From contig NZ_QRCB01000024.1 of the NCBI RefSeq assembly GCF_009833095.1, positions 62,001 through 126,000 of the forward strand: DNA of 64,000 bases. Direction: 5' to 3'. Shown in pieces: positions 56,295 to 64,000 of the stretch; position 1 is the first letter of the stretch; every line of letters starts with the position of its first letter. The notes under the pieces are model-generated. The model ran no database searches. It saw only the letters and a program-made list of their open reading frames with translations, and was not told the DNA's origin. Both the position numbers and the translations under genes were made by a program. Origin of the DNA: Nitrosomonas sp. JL21. GTDB taxonomy: Bacteria; Pseudomonadota; Gammaproteobacteria; Burkholderiales; Nitrosomonadaceae.

Positions 56295-58790
56295 TTGGAC
56301 AATTACGCAAAAGATCCCCGGCCTCAGCAATTTGATCATGCTACCGGGCTTCTAGCTGAGCAAATCAAACTGCTCTATCAGCAAGCCAGCAAAGCACATC
56401 TTGCCACACTGATTATTTCTCCGGCATTTGCTTTCATTTCATGGAAATACTTTCCCTCCAGTTGGCTGCTGAGCTGGGTAATGGCTATTTATGCGCTTGC
56501 GCTGGGCAGACAATTATTAATTCATTTTTATTTCCATAAAAAACCCTCAGCCATTGAATCTGTCCTATGGGGACGGCTTTTTGTAGGCGCTGTATTGCTG
56601 TCCGGCGTCTTATGGGGCATTGCTGGTGGTGTTTTTTTCGTTGAAGACAGTCCTCTTCATCAATTATTTCTGGCGTACATTCTGGGAGGGATGATCGCTG
56701 GCGCAATGGCGACATTATCTTCTTACCGGGGCGCCTTTTTCGCTTTCTCAGTGCCAGCAACCGTCCCTTTTATTTATCAGGTGATTTCGCACGAAAAAAG
56801 CGGTTATTTGCTCATCGCCTTTACTTACTTATTTTTTCTGCTGATGATGGTCAGTATTTCTCATCAACTCTATCAAACCATCACTGATTCACTCAATTTG
56901 CGGTTCGATAACGTCGATTTATTGAATCGCTTGCTCCAGGCCCAAAATCGCCAGCATGCAATCAATATGGAACTCCAAAATCAAATTGCCGAGAAGGATC
57001 TTTCACAACAGGCCTTACAGCATGCCAAGCAGCAGTTGGAACACCGAGTAGCGGAACGCACAGCGGAACTTGCACTATCGAATGAAATCTTGCAACACGA
57101 GAAAGAGCTTTTTCAAGTGACCTTGGCGAGCATTGGAGATGCGGTCATCACCACCAACTCATCGGGAAAAATTACATTTCTCAATCCGATAGCCGAGCTG
57201 TTTACCGGGTGGCGCAACATCGAAGCCCAAGGCCTGGATTTACAGCAGGTCTTTTCCATCCTGGATGCCTCGACACAAGCGCTCATTGACAATCCTCTGG
57301 GCTATTGCTCTGCTACCTCGACACGGTTGGAGCGTAATGCTGAATGTCTGCTCATCAGCAAGGATCGCTCCGAACGTATCATCGATTATTCGATCGCCCC
57401 GATCCTGAACAACAGTAAAGACATTATCGGGACGGTATTGACTTTTCGGGACGTCACCGAGCAGCGCAAATTGACGCAAAAACTGGCGTATCAGGCTGCC
57501 CATGATTCTTTGACCGGCTTATTGAATCGCGAGGAATTCGAAAACCGCCTGAACAAGATTCTGGCTTCGACGCGTCCACACGACACGCACGCCCTGCTTT
57601 ATCTCGATTTGGATCAATTCAAAGTCATCAATGATACCTGCGGTCACAGCGCCGGCGACGAATTGCTCCGTCAAGTAACGGCACTGCTGCATTCCAAGCT
57701 TCGCACCCGGGATACGCTCGCGCGGCTCGGCGGTGATGAGTTTGGAATTATTCTGGAGCATTGTCCGGAAAATGAGGCATTGCAAGTGGCCAACCTCTTG
57801 CGCGAATTGGTAGAAAACTTTCGTTATCAATGGCAGGACAAGACATTCACCATCGGCGTCAGTATCGGATTGTTTCCTATCAACCAGGATAACAATGGTC
57901 TGGAAAGCGCATTAAGCGCCGCCGATAGTGCGTGCTTTGCCGCCAAGGAACAGGGGCGCAATCGGGTTCATGTGTATCAGACCAACGATGATCTATTGCA
58001 AAAAAGATCGGGAGAAATGCAGTGGCTGCCGCGTCTGCAAAAAGCCATTGCCGATCACCGCCTGCAGCTCCTGTTTCAGCCGATCACGGCCATCTCCCAT
58101 GAGGACGGATTTGCCGAACATGGTGAATTTTTGCTGCGCCTGCAAGACGAACAGGGTCAATTAATTCTGCCTGGTTCGTTTTTACCCTCAGCCGAGCGCT
58201 ATCATCAGATGCTCATGATCGACCGTTGGGTTATCGAACAATCAATGCATTTACTCAAAACGCGCCAGAATGATCAATTCAATGTACTGTACGCGATCAA
58301 TTTATCTGCGCACGCATTGGGAAATGAAGATTTTCTCGACTTCGTCATTGATCACTTGAAAGCTTATCACAACAATCCCGCTACGATTTGCTTTGAAATT
58401 ACCGAAAATGTAGCGCTCGCTGATCTTCAGCACGTCATCAAATTCATCGTGACGCTGAAGAAATTGGGGTGCCGTTTCTCGATGGATGATTTCGGAAGCG
58501 GCTTATCATCCTTTGGTTATCTGAAGAATATTCCGTTGGATTACCTGAAAATCGACGGTCGTCTGGTGAAAGGCATTCTGACTGATCCTATCGATCGCGC
58601 GATGGTTGAGTCGATCAACCACATCGGCCATGTGATGGGGTTGGAAACCATTGCCGAATGGGTGGAAGATGATCAAACGTCACAATTATTAAAGGAAATC
58701 GGCGTCGACTACGTCCAGGGTTATGGCATCGCCAGACCGTTTGTCTTCCATCCACAACCTGAGGAACCGCGCCGCGCAACGGTATGCTGA
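56295..58790 (+). CDS. Membrane-bound GGDEF/EAL protein with MASE-like sensor and PAS domain
   Basis: This 831-residue protein has an N-terminal block of about five or six membrane segments (residues 35-190), then a coiled coil (about 215-265), a PAS domain (about 270-395), a GGDEF domain (RLGGDEFGIIL with RTRD inhibitory site) and an EAL-type domain (EFL for EAL, FEITE, DDFGSGLSS, KIDGRL, EWVED, VQGYGIA). The start is a TTG with AAGGA six bases before it, and no ATG near it in frame. The catalytic signatures look intact for both reactions. It is divergent from the FadL-like gene. Confidence 0.92.
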   Translation: MDNYAKDPRPQQFDHATGLLAEQIKLLYQQASKAHLATLIISPAFAFISWKYFPSSWLLSWVMAIYALALGRQLLIHFYFHKKPSAIESVLWGRLFVGAVLLSGVLWGIAGGVFFVEDSPLHQLFLAYILGGMIAGAMATLSSYRGAFFAFSVPATVPFIYQVISHEKSGYLLIAFTYLFFLLMMVSISHQLYQTITDSLNLRFDNVDLLNRLLQAQNRQHAINMELQNQIAEKDLSQQALQHAKQQLEHRVAERTAELALSNEILQHEKELFQVTLASIGDAVITTNSSGKITFLNPIAELFTGWRNIEAQGLDLQQVFSILDASTQALIDNPLGYCSATSTRLERNAECLLISKDRSERIIDYSIAPILNNSKDIIGTVLTFRDVTEQRKLTQKLAYQAAHDSLTGLLNREEFENRLNKILASTRPHDTHALLYLDLDQFKVINDTCGHSAGDELLRQVTALLHSKLRTRDTLARLGGDEFGIILEHCPENEALQVANLLRELVENFRYQWQDKTFTIGVSIGLFPINQDNNGLESALSAADSACFAAKEQGRNRVHVYQTNDDLLQKRSGEMQWLPRLQKAIADHRLQLLFQPITAISHEDGFAEHGEFLLRLQDEQGQLILPGSFLPSAERYHQMLMIDRWVIEQSMHLLKTRQNDQFNVLYAINLSAHALGNEDFLDFVIDHLKAYHNNPATICFEITENVALADLQHVIKFIVTLKKLGCRFSMDDFGSGLSSFGYLKNIPLDYLKIDGRLVKGILTDPIDRAMVESINHIGHVMGLETIAEWVEDDQTSQLLKEIGVDYVQGYGIARPFVFHPQPEEPRRATVC

Positions 58791-58958
58791 GACATCGTAC
58801 AGAAGGTGGAATGCATCGCCGAGGATTAAAGGTTTCCATATGCCTCAGAAATACTGAAAGACTGTATTCACGCTGCATGGAATCAGACTCAGAAAGGATA
58901 TTCATCATTTCCGCCAGTATCCTGCTTATTTTGCGGCGCCCGACCAGCACAGGATTCC

Positions 58959-59240
58959 TTAGGTAAACAGCAGATGATCAGAAAATTCACCTTCCGCAAT
59001 TTTTTCAAGGTATTTCTTTGCCTTTTCACTCACACCAGCGCCGTGCTGCAGATAGGATTGCGCCGCAACTCTCGGTGAATAATCGCTCGTCTGATAGCCC
59101 TGACGTTTGATTTCGTCCAATGATAACGCAGTGACTGTGAGCTTACCTTTACCCAGCTTGATGATGAGCAGATCCTTTCCGCGCGTGGCAACGGTCAACG
59201 CGGTATGACGATTCCGATTGATAAGCACAGTGGGTTGCAT
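58959..59240 (-). CDS. Conserved-looking hypothetical protein, 93 residues
   Basis: The protein begins MQPTVLINRNRHTALTVATRG, has a basic LIIKLGKGKLTVTAL segment and an ESLDEIKRQGY-like acidic middle with a helical tail VSEKAKKYLEKIAEG. No signal peptide or membrane segment. No family is recognised. GAGG lies 12 bases before the ATG. It converges with the GGDEF/EAL gene. Confidence 0.65.
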   Translation of the reverse strand: MQPTVLINRNRHTALTVATRGKDLLIIKLGKGKLTVTALSLDEIKRQGYQTSDYSPRVAAQSYLQHGAGVSEKAKKYLEKIAEGEFSDHLLFT

Positions 59241-59617
59241 CTTCGCGGTATTCCTCGGTGATTGAAAGCCATTCGTTCTGGAAACGAATTACACCATATC
59301 CGCTCTCACAGGTTCAAATTTTTGAAACTTCCTTCAAAGCAACGCGTAATTTTTCTCATCGCTCTGCATTTTCTGAGAAATTGTCGAACAGATTTGAATT
59401 GCAACGAATAGTTGACAATCCATACACCCTTCGATAGTCTCCACGCACGCACCAGATGTTGTGTTTTACGCACTCGCCATGCTCTGATCAAGTTGAGGCA
59501 ATGTTGGCCAGATGCAAGTCATTGATTCTTGTCTTCGTTTCTCATATTTCATCACGATAGGTTTTGTGCGAAAAATTATAAATATACTCAAATCGAGAAG
59601 TTAAAAAGGAGAAGACA
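59241..59617. other. Non-coding region upstream of rubrerythrin
   Basis: About 377 bases. ATTATAAATATACT near 59574-59588 is a good -10 candidate for the rubrerythrin promoter, with no firm -35 box. The minus-strand frame at 59306-59491 begins at a TTG and is rich in Arg and Trp; I do not consider it a gene. Confidence 0.5.
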
Positions 59618-60037
59618 ATGGAACTCAAAGGATCAAGGACTGAAGGGAATTTGAAAGCTGCATTCGCCGGTGAATCTCAGGCCAATCGGCGCTACCTGTA
59701 TTTCGCCGCTAAAGCGGATGTCGAAGGGCAAAACGACGTCGCTGCGGTGTTCCGTTCCACTGCCGAAGGTGAAACCGGTCATGCGCACGGTCATCTGGAA
59801 TACCTCGAAAATTGCGGCGATCCAGCCACTGGCATGCCGTTCGGCTCCTCCCGCGACAATCTCAAAACGGCCATTGCCGGTGAAACTCACGAATACACCG
59901 ATATGTACCCCGGTATGGCAAAAACAGCGCGCGACGAGGGTTTTGACGAGGTCGCCGATTGGTTCGAAACCCTGGCCAAAGCTGAACGCTCACATGCCAA
60001 TCGCTTCCAACGCGCATTGGACAGCTTGGCTGATTAA
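59618..60037 (+). CDS. Rubrerythrin (ferritin-like diiron protein without rubredoxin domain)
   Basis: The 139-residue protein has the rubrerythrin-type four-helix bundle: [48 protein letters not shown] and [13 protein letters not shown], which supply the Glu and His iron ligands in a duplicated pattern. The C-terminal rubredoxin domain of classical rubrerythrin is absent. AAGGAG precedes the ATG. Peroxide reduction is the known role of the family. It is followed by a hairpin and the Fe-S/DUF3501 fusion, a known neighbourhood. Confidence 0.94.
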   Translation: MELKGSRTEGNLKAAFAGESQANRRYLYFAAKADVEGQNDVAAVFRSTAEGETGHAHGHLEYLENCGDPATGMPFGSSRDNLKTAIAGETHEYTDMYPGMAKTARDEGFDEVADWFETLAKAERSHANRFQRALDSLAD

Positions 60038-60057
60038 TCAGCAAACCATGTATACAA

Positions 60058-60084
60058 TTTAACCAGAAATTCTTTCTGGTTAAA
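60058..60084 (+). terminator. Perfect 12-base hairpin between rubrerythrin and the Fe-S gene
   Basis: TTTAACCAGAAA and TTTCTGGTTAAA are exact reverse complements with a 3-base loop, 20 bases after the rubrerythrin stop. Only a short T content follows, so it could be a partial terminator or a transcript-processing or stabilising hairpin. Confidence 0.6.
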
Positions 60085-60141
60085 TTCGCTGTCATCAAAT
60101 CCAAAATTTTTTGATCCACTCTATATTCCGCACATTCACTT

Positions 60142-62154
60142 ATGGCAACTCGTGAAGGCAGTCTCGAAGCACCGAAACGTCATCCGATCGATTGGAAGAA
60201 TCCGGATTTCTACGATGAGTCCGGCCTGATGCAGGAAATGGAACGGGTGTTTGATATCTGCCATGGCTGCCGCCGCTGCGTAAACTTATGCACGGCGTTT
60301 CCCCGCCTGTTTGATTTGATCGATGAAAGCATCAGCGGCGAACTGGACGGTGTCGACAAACGACATTACTGGGATGTGGTCGACCGCTGTTACCTGTGCG
60401 ATATGTGTTTCATGACCAAATGCCCGTATGTGCCCCCGCATGAATGGAACATCGATTTTCCGCATCTTATGTTGCGTGCGAAAGCGGTCAGTTATAAGAA
60501 CAAAGGCGCCGGATTCCGCGACAAGCTCTTGTCCGATACCGATCTGATGGGCAAGCTCGCCACGCTTCCTGGCGCGTCTCCCACAGTCAACGCCATCAAT
60601 AAAAATCCTCTGGCGCGCAAATGGATGGACAGCGCTTTGGGAATTCATGCTGACCGGATATTACCGGAATACACTGACCAGAAATTCCGCAAAACTGCCA
60701 AGCCCAATGCGACCTTTACCGTAAAGAATGGCGCCCGCACACCGGGTAAAGTTGCGATTTATGCAACCTGCTACATTAACTTCAATGAACCCGGTATTGG
60801 CCACGATTTATTGAATATACTGGCGCACAATGAAATACCGGCATGCCTGGTCGAAAAAGAAGCGTGTTGCGGCATGCCGAAATTAGAGCTAGGCGATTTG
60901 GAAGCGGTTGAAAAACTCAAACAGCACAATATCCCTTACCTGTATCAATTGGCTCGGGAAGGTTACGCGATTCTCACGGCCGTGCCTTCGTGCACACTGA
61001 TGTATAAACAGGAATTGCCATTGTTGTTCCCGGACGATGAGGCGGTTTTGGCGGTAGCGGCCGCGATGTTTGATCCGTTCGAGTATTTATCGCTGAGAAA
61101 TCAGGATAATCTTCTCAAAACAGACTTCAAGAAACCGCTGGGTAACGTGGCATATCATATTCCCTGTCATCAGCGCGTACAGAATATCGGAAAAAAAACC
61201 CGCGATGTATTGCAACTTGTTCCCGGGACCCGTCTCAATACCGTTGAGCGCTGCTCCGGTCATGATGGGACGTGGGGCGTGAAGAGCGAGCATTTTGATG
61301 AATCGATGAAAATAGGCCGGCCGGTATTCAAGCAAATGGCAAGCTCGGATCCGGATTACATCAGCTCAGATTGCGCGATTGCTGCCCGGCATATCGAACA
61401 GGGCATCGGCCTCAGTAATGGAAACGGTAACGGCAAAGCTCAGAAATTACACCCGCTGACACTATTATGGATGGCCTATGGCACCGAGAACGCGCCTGAG
61501 CATTCTTCAGTGTTGGTTTCCGATTCAATCCTCTCTACTGGAATAAATTCCCCTGATAATTCGATGACATCAATCACACGAGACAGCTTATTGACGCTCG
61601 AAGCGTACGCCAAGATCCGCAAAGAATTTCGTGCTCAAGTGATGACGCATAAGAAGGCGCGCAAAATTCACTTGGGAGAAAACATCACGCTGATTTTTGA
61701 GGATACGTTGACAATTCGCTATCAAATCCAGGAAATGCTGCATGTCGAGCGCATTTTTCAGGAAGATGAGATCATGCATGAACTTCGCACGTACACGCCA
61801 TTGATTCCGGATGGTCACAACTGGAAGGCCACCATGATGATCGAATATCCCGATCCGGCCGTGCGCGCCACTCGATTGGCAGATCTAATTGGCATTGAAG
61901 ATCGCGTCTGGATCAGAATTGGCGATCATGCGCCCGTGTATGCCATCGCAGATGAGGATTTGGAGCGGGAAAACAGTGAAAAAACCTCATCGGTTCATTT
62001 TCTGCGATTCGAGCTGACTCCCATTCTGATCAAAGCACTCCAGCAAGGCGCATCATTGCGGATGGGCGTTGACCATCCTGCCTATCACACGACGATTGAG
62101 ATCACCGATACCGCTAAACGCGCATCGCTGATAAATGACTTATCGGCATCATGA
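60142..62154 (+). CDS. Fe-S oxidoreductase (GlpC/heterodisulfide-reductase-like) fused to a DUF3501 domain
   Basis: The 670-residue protein has two 4Fe-4S motifs, C40-C43-C46-C50 (CHGCRRCVNLC) and C83-C86-C89-C94 (CYLCDMC...C), then two CCG-type domains (CCGMPKLELGD and HIPCHQRVQN with CSGHDG). From about residue 475 it continues in frame into a DUF3501 domain (ITRDSLLTLEAYAKIRKEF, HKKARKIHLG, FEDTLTIRYQIQEML). In related genomes I know these as separate adjacent genes. The linker is about 25 residues of Ser/Asn/Thr, and an ATG at 61564 marks where a separate gene would begin, without a good ribosome binding site. The reaction is unknown. Confidence 0.9.
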   Translation: MATREGSLEAPKRHPIDWKNPDFYDESGLMQEMERVFDICHGCRRCVNLCTAFPRLFDLIDESISGELDGVDKRHYWDVVDRCYLCDMCFMTKCPYVPPHEWNIDFPHLMLRAKAVSYKNKGAGFRDKLLSDTDLMGKLATLPGASPTVNAINKNPLARKWMDSALGIHADRILPEYTDQKFRKTAKPNATFTVKNGARTPGKVAIYATCYINFNEPGIGHDLLNILAHNEIPACLVEKEACCGMPKLELGDLEAVEKLKQHNIPYLYQLAREGYAILTAVPSCTLMYKQELPLLFPDDEAVLAVAAAMFDPFEYLSLRNQDNLLKTDFKKPLGNVAYHIPCHQRVQNIGKKTRDVLQLVPGTRLNTVERCSGHDGTWGVKSEHFDESMKIGRPVFKQMASSDPDYISSDCAIAARHIEQGIGLSNGNGNGKAQKLHPLTLLWMAYGTENAPEHSSVLVSDSILSTGINSPDNSMTSITRDSLLTLEAYAKIRKEFRAQVMTHKKARKIHLGENITLIFEDTLTIRYQIQEMLHVERIFQEDEIMHELRTYTPLIPDGHNWKATMMIEYPDPAVRATRLADLIGIEDRVWIRIGDHAPVYAIADEDLERENSEKTSSVHFLRFELTPILIKALQQGASLRMGVDHPAYHTTIEITDTAKRASLINDLSAS

Positions 62155-62663
62155 AATCTGTGCTGCTTTTGACATTGCTCGTGCTGTTGGGGGGGTGCAT
62201 CAATAAGCCGCCCTTCAAGGACGAGTTTGAAAGCGATAAAACCTGGACTGAGCAAATGACTCAACTTCCTGCTTATCCCGACGCCCGGCATTTGATGAAG
62301 TTCGATGCCGGCGCCGTCACGAGCAACCAGTATCTCGTCGATACATCCTCGATCAACATCGGCGAGGATGGCGTCATTCGCTTTACGCTGGCCATCAAAT
62401 CGTCGTCGGGCGTCATGAACATCACTTACGAAGGCATTCGCTGCGAAACCAACGAGCGGAAATTGTATGCGCTTGGCCGCGACGATAAAACATGGGCGCA
62501 ACCGCGGCTATCGGAATGGCAGAGATTGGATTATGTCAGACAATTTTATGCCCAGCGTGAGCTCGCAAAGAATTTTTTCTGCCCGCACCGGCAAATCGTC
62601 AGCAATGCCGATGAAGCTGTTCACGCTCTAAAAGCAGGTAAACACCCCAGCATTTTCCCCTGA
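62151..62663 (+). CDS. CNP1-like lipoprotein
   Basis: The 170-residue protein has a lipoprotein signal (LLLTLLVLLGGC) with Cys at residue 17. The mature part has WTEQMTQLPAYPD, YLVDTSSINIGEDGVIRFTLAIKSSSG and YEGIRCETNERKLYALGR, the features of the CNP1-like family. The ATG overlaps the stop of the Fe-S/DUF3501 gene by 4 bases (ATGA), so the two are co-translated. It is probably in the outer membrane or periplasm; its function is not known. Confidence 0.87.
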   Translation: MKSVLLLTLLVLLGGCINKPPFKDEFESDKTWTEQMTQLPAYPDARHLMKFDAGAVTSNQYLVDTSSINIGEDGVIRFTLAIKSSSGVMNITYEGIRCETNERKLYALGRDDKTWAQPRLSEWQRLDYVRQFYAQRELAKNFFCPHRQIVSNADEAVHALKAGKHPSIFP

Positions 62664-62691
62664 AAACGCCGAATTCGATCGCGCCACAGCG

Positions 62692-63063
62692 TCATTTTCG
62701 AGACCAATGTTTCAGCGTGCCATGGCGATCGAAATACAGATAAATCCCGCTTCGTAAACCGAAAACATCCGAGCCCGTGACCGGAGAATCCTTTTCCTTA
62801 CCAAAGGCGCTGTATTCCCAAGTATCGCCGCTCGGGCTTTTGCGCGTGCCAAAGCACCATTTGCACGGAATTCCCCATGCAGCAATGACTTGCTCTTTCG
62901 TCATTCCGACCAGCAAATTTCTTTGATCGATGGCCTGGCGTACCTCTTCGGACATTTGAGAATCGGCAAGGACTTCTTCTCTGATTTTATGTTCTCTGGT
63001 TCCTCCGCAGCCGGTCAGCATTAGCGTGAGAGAGATCAAGGCAACGGTCAATGTATTAGTCAT
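62692..63063 (-). CDS. Small SmpA/OmlA-like lipoprotein
   Basis: The 123-residue product has a lipoprotein signal (LTLMLTGC) with Cys at about residue 19. The mature domain has LLVGMTKEQVIAAWGIP, then a tryptophan/tyrosine-rich WEYSAFG and IYLYFDRHGTLKHW strands, the SmpA/OmlA-type fold. SmpA (BamE) is part of the outer-membrane assembly complex, but this is only a relative by pattern. It converges with the CNP1-like gene. Confidence 0.8.
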   Translation of the reverse strand: MTNTLTVALISLTLMLTGCGGTREHKIREEVLADSQMSEEVRQAIDQRNLLVGMTKEQVIAAWGIPCKWCFGTRKSPSGDTWEYSAFGKEKDSPVTGSDVFGLRSGIYLYFDRHGTLKHWSRK

Positions 63064-63159
63064 AACATACGTCTCATCTATAAACTCGAATATTCATATT
63101 GCGGCAAAAACGCTTTTTTCTGACGGTCATCGTTTCATTATCAGGGATGATGCCATCTA

Positions 63160-63807
63160 TCAGGATGATTTGATGATGTCCTTCATGATCAATGCCAGTT
63201 TAATACGATCGGAAATATGCAGTTTTCGAAAAATTTCGGTCAAATGCGCCTTGACGGTCCGCTCGGTAATGGCAAGCTGTTGGGCAATCTTCTTATTGCT
63301 GTCGCCCCGGCTTACCAGCATTGCGATTTCATACTCCCGCCGGGTCAAGTTTTCCAGCAGATCGCGCACGGCTTGCTCGATTCGATTCTTTTCAAAGGTG
63401 ACTTTGACCAATTCACTCAAGATGCGATTGGTCAATGACCGGCGAATCCACAGCTCTCCACGGGAAATAACGTCAATGACTCGTTTGATCTGGATAGGCT
63501 GAAAATCATGCAGGCAACATCCTTTGATCCCTATCTTGAAGAGCTTCCATTCAATGTCGTCAGGGAATCCGGGGCTGAAGATGACGATTTTGGTATCGTT
63601 TGCCAAATGAATCAATTCATCGATGGATTGCTGGTTCTTCAAGCCCGGTAATGCATAATCCAAAAATAAAATGCCGGGCCTCAACTTGACTAATTTTTCA
63701 GTCAGTGACTGAAAACTATGCGACGACGTCGTGGAAGCCAAGCCAAATAAGCCGTGTTCCCATCGCGAAAGCATGTCTTTATTGCTGCTAGCCAGCAGAA
63801 TCAACAT
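63160..63807 (-). CDS. NarL/FixJ-type response regulator
   Basis: The 215-residue protein has a receiver domain (phospho-acceptor Asp in ILFLDYALPGLKN, switch around VIFSPGFP) and a C-terminal LuxR helix-turn-helix (LTRREYEIAMLVSRG then ITERTVKAHLTEIFRKL). The start ATG 63807 overlaps the end of the upstream gene by 20 bases; the frame opens further at a TTG (63837). It is probably a DNA-binding transcription regulator whose kinase is not in the window. Confidence 0.9.
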   Translation of the reverse strand: MLILLASSNKDMLSRWEHGLFGLASTTSSHSFQSLTEKLVKLRPGILFLDYALPGLKNQQSIDELIHLANDTKIVIFSPGFPDDIEWKLFKIGIKGCCLHDFQPIQIKRVIDVISRGELWIRRSLTNRILSELVKVTFEKNRIEQAVRDLLENLTRREYEIAMLVSRGDSNKKIAQQLAITERTVKAHLTEIFRKLHISDRIKLALIMKDIIKSS

Positions 63808-64000
63808 TCGCCTCTGCGAAATCCCGTGCCCCTGCAACGATCTGGTGCATAAGCTTGGCGGTCATGCTGCGCGACACCCAGGCTTCGCCCCGATCGATCG
63901 CGGTCACCACCTTGGAAAAATCAAGCGACTCAAGGTTTTCAGTAACGAACCCTCGGGCCCCGCAGGCAAGTGCCTTGATCAGATCATTTTCTTCGATGTC
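63788..64000 (-). CDS. C-terminal end of a second response regulator-like protein, apparently lacking an HTH domain
   Basis: The frame enters from the right edge and ends in TAG at 63788, giving 70 residues. It begins DIEENDLIKALACGARGF and continues to an AWVSRSMTAKLMHQIVAG segment. These match the last helix of a receiver domain and the linker that normally precedes a LuxR helix-turn-helix. The protein then stops after only about 12 residues, so no DNA-binding domain follows. The same linker in the downstream regulator (RGELWIRRSLTNRIL) continues into an HTH. The two genes overlap by 20 bases and should be co-translated. Confidence 0.75.
   Translation of the reverse strand, partial: DIEENDLIKALACGARGFVTENLESLDFSKVVTAIDRGEAWVSRSMTAKLMHQIVAGARDFAEANVDSAG

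Noticed and set aside
59306..59491. Minus-strand 61-codon frame
   Set aside because: TTG start, Arg/Trp-rich low-complexity start, no ribosome binding site and no resemblance to a protein family.

Overview
The window looks like a chromosome segment of a betaproteobacterium. The best guess is Nitrosomonadales, Nitrosomonas-like. This is inferred from the moderate GC content, the rpe-gph-trpE order, a diheme cytochrome c4, apaG with a tetrapyrrole-methylase-fold protein, sucC-sucD and exosortase-A-type acyl genes; no phylogenetic marker was compared. No phage, insertion sequence or CRISPR array was found. The only RNA genes recognised are tRNA-Ala(GGC) and tRNA-Glu(TTC), directly downstream of gltX.

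Layout. 0-3 kb: edge of an unknown gene, then a tyrosine phosphatase and the glutathione-dependent formaldehyde pair (frmA-fghA). 3-6.8 kb (minus): a secreted protein, rph-rdgB, map and a SPOR-domain protein. 6.8-16 kb: cytochrome c4, hemL, thiD-thiE, rubredoxin-glyoxalase, a methyltransferase, apaG, the rpe-gph-trpE operon and a CBS protein. 16-24 kb: a PBP4-type peptidase, a lipoprotein, sucCD, a Gly/Asp/Phe-repeat and Trp/Gly-rich secreted protein, and a membrane-anchored MutS-like ATPase. 24-28.5 kb: a MacAB-like adaptor, ATPase and two permeases. 28.5-37.4 kb (minus): an apparent four-gene operon (exosortase-type acyltransferase, periplasmic binding protein-like protein, porin, GGDEF/EAL sensor) preceded by an exosortase-A-associated ligase/decarboxylase pair. 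37.5-43.4 kb: gltX, the two tRNAs, a possible 52-aa gene, a CBS protein, Lon and a small HTH-like protein. 43.5-46.7 kb (minus): the AmmeMemoRadiSam set (amrB-amrA-amrS) overlapping an alpha/beta hydrolase. 47-52 kb: a 1616-aa animal-type heme peroxidase with RTX repeats. 52.7-58.8 kb: FtsH, a FadL-type channel and a second GGDEF/EAL protein. 59-64 kb: rubrerythrin, a natural fusion of a two-cluster Fe-S protein with a DUF3501 domain, a CNP1-like lipoprotein, an SmpA-like lipoprotein and tandem response regulators, the upstream one apparently lacking its DNA-binding domain.

Most of the window is housekeeping. The unusual parts are the acyltransferase/porin/c-di-GMP operon, the orphan exosortase-type genes, the AmmeMemoRadiSam-hydrolase operon, the Fe-S/DUF3501 fusion next to rubrerythrin, the RTX peroxidase without a local secretion system, and several long perfect inverted repeats between genes.
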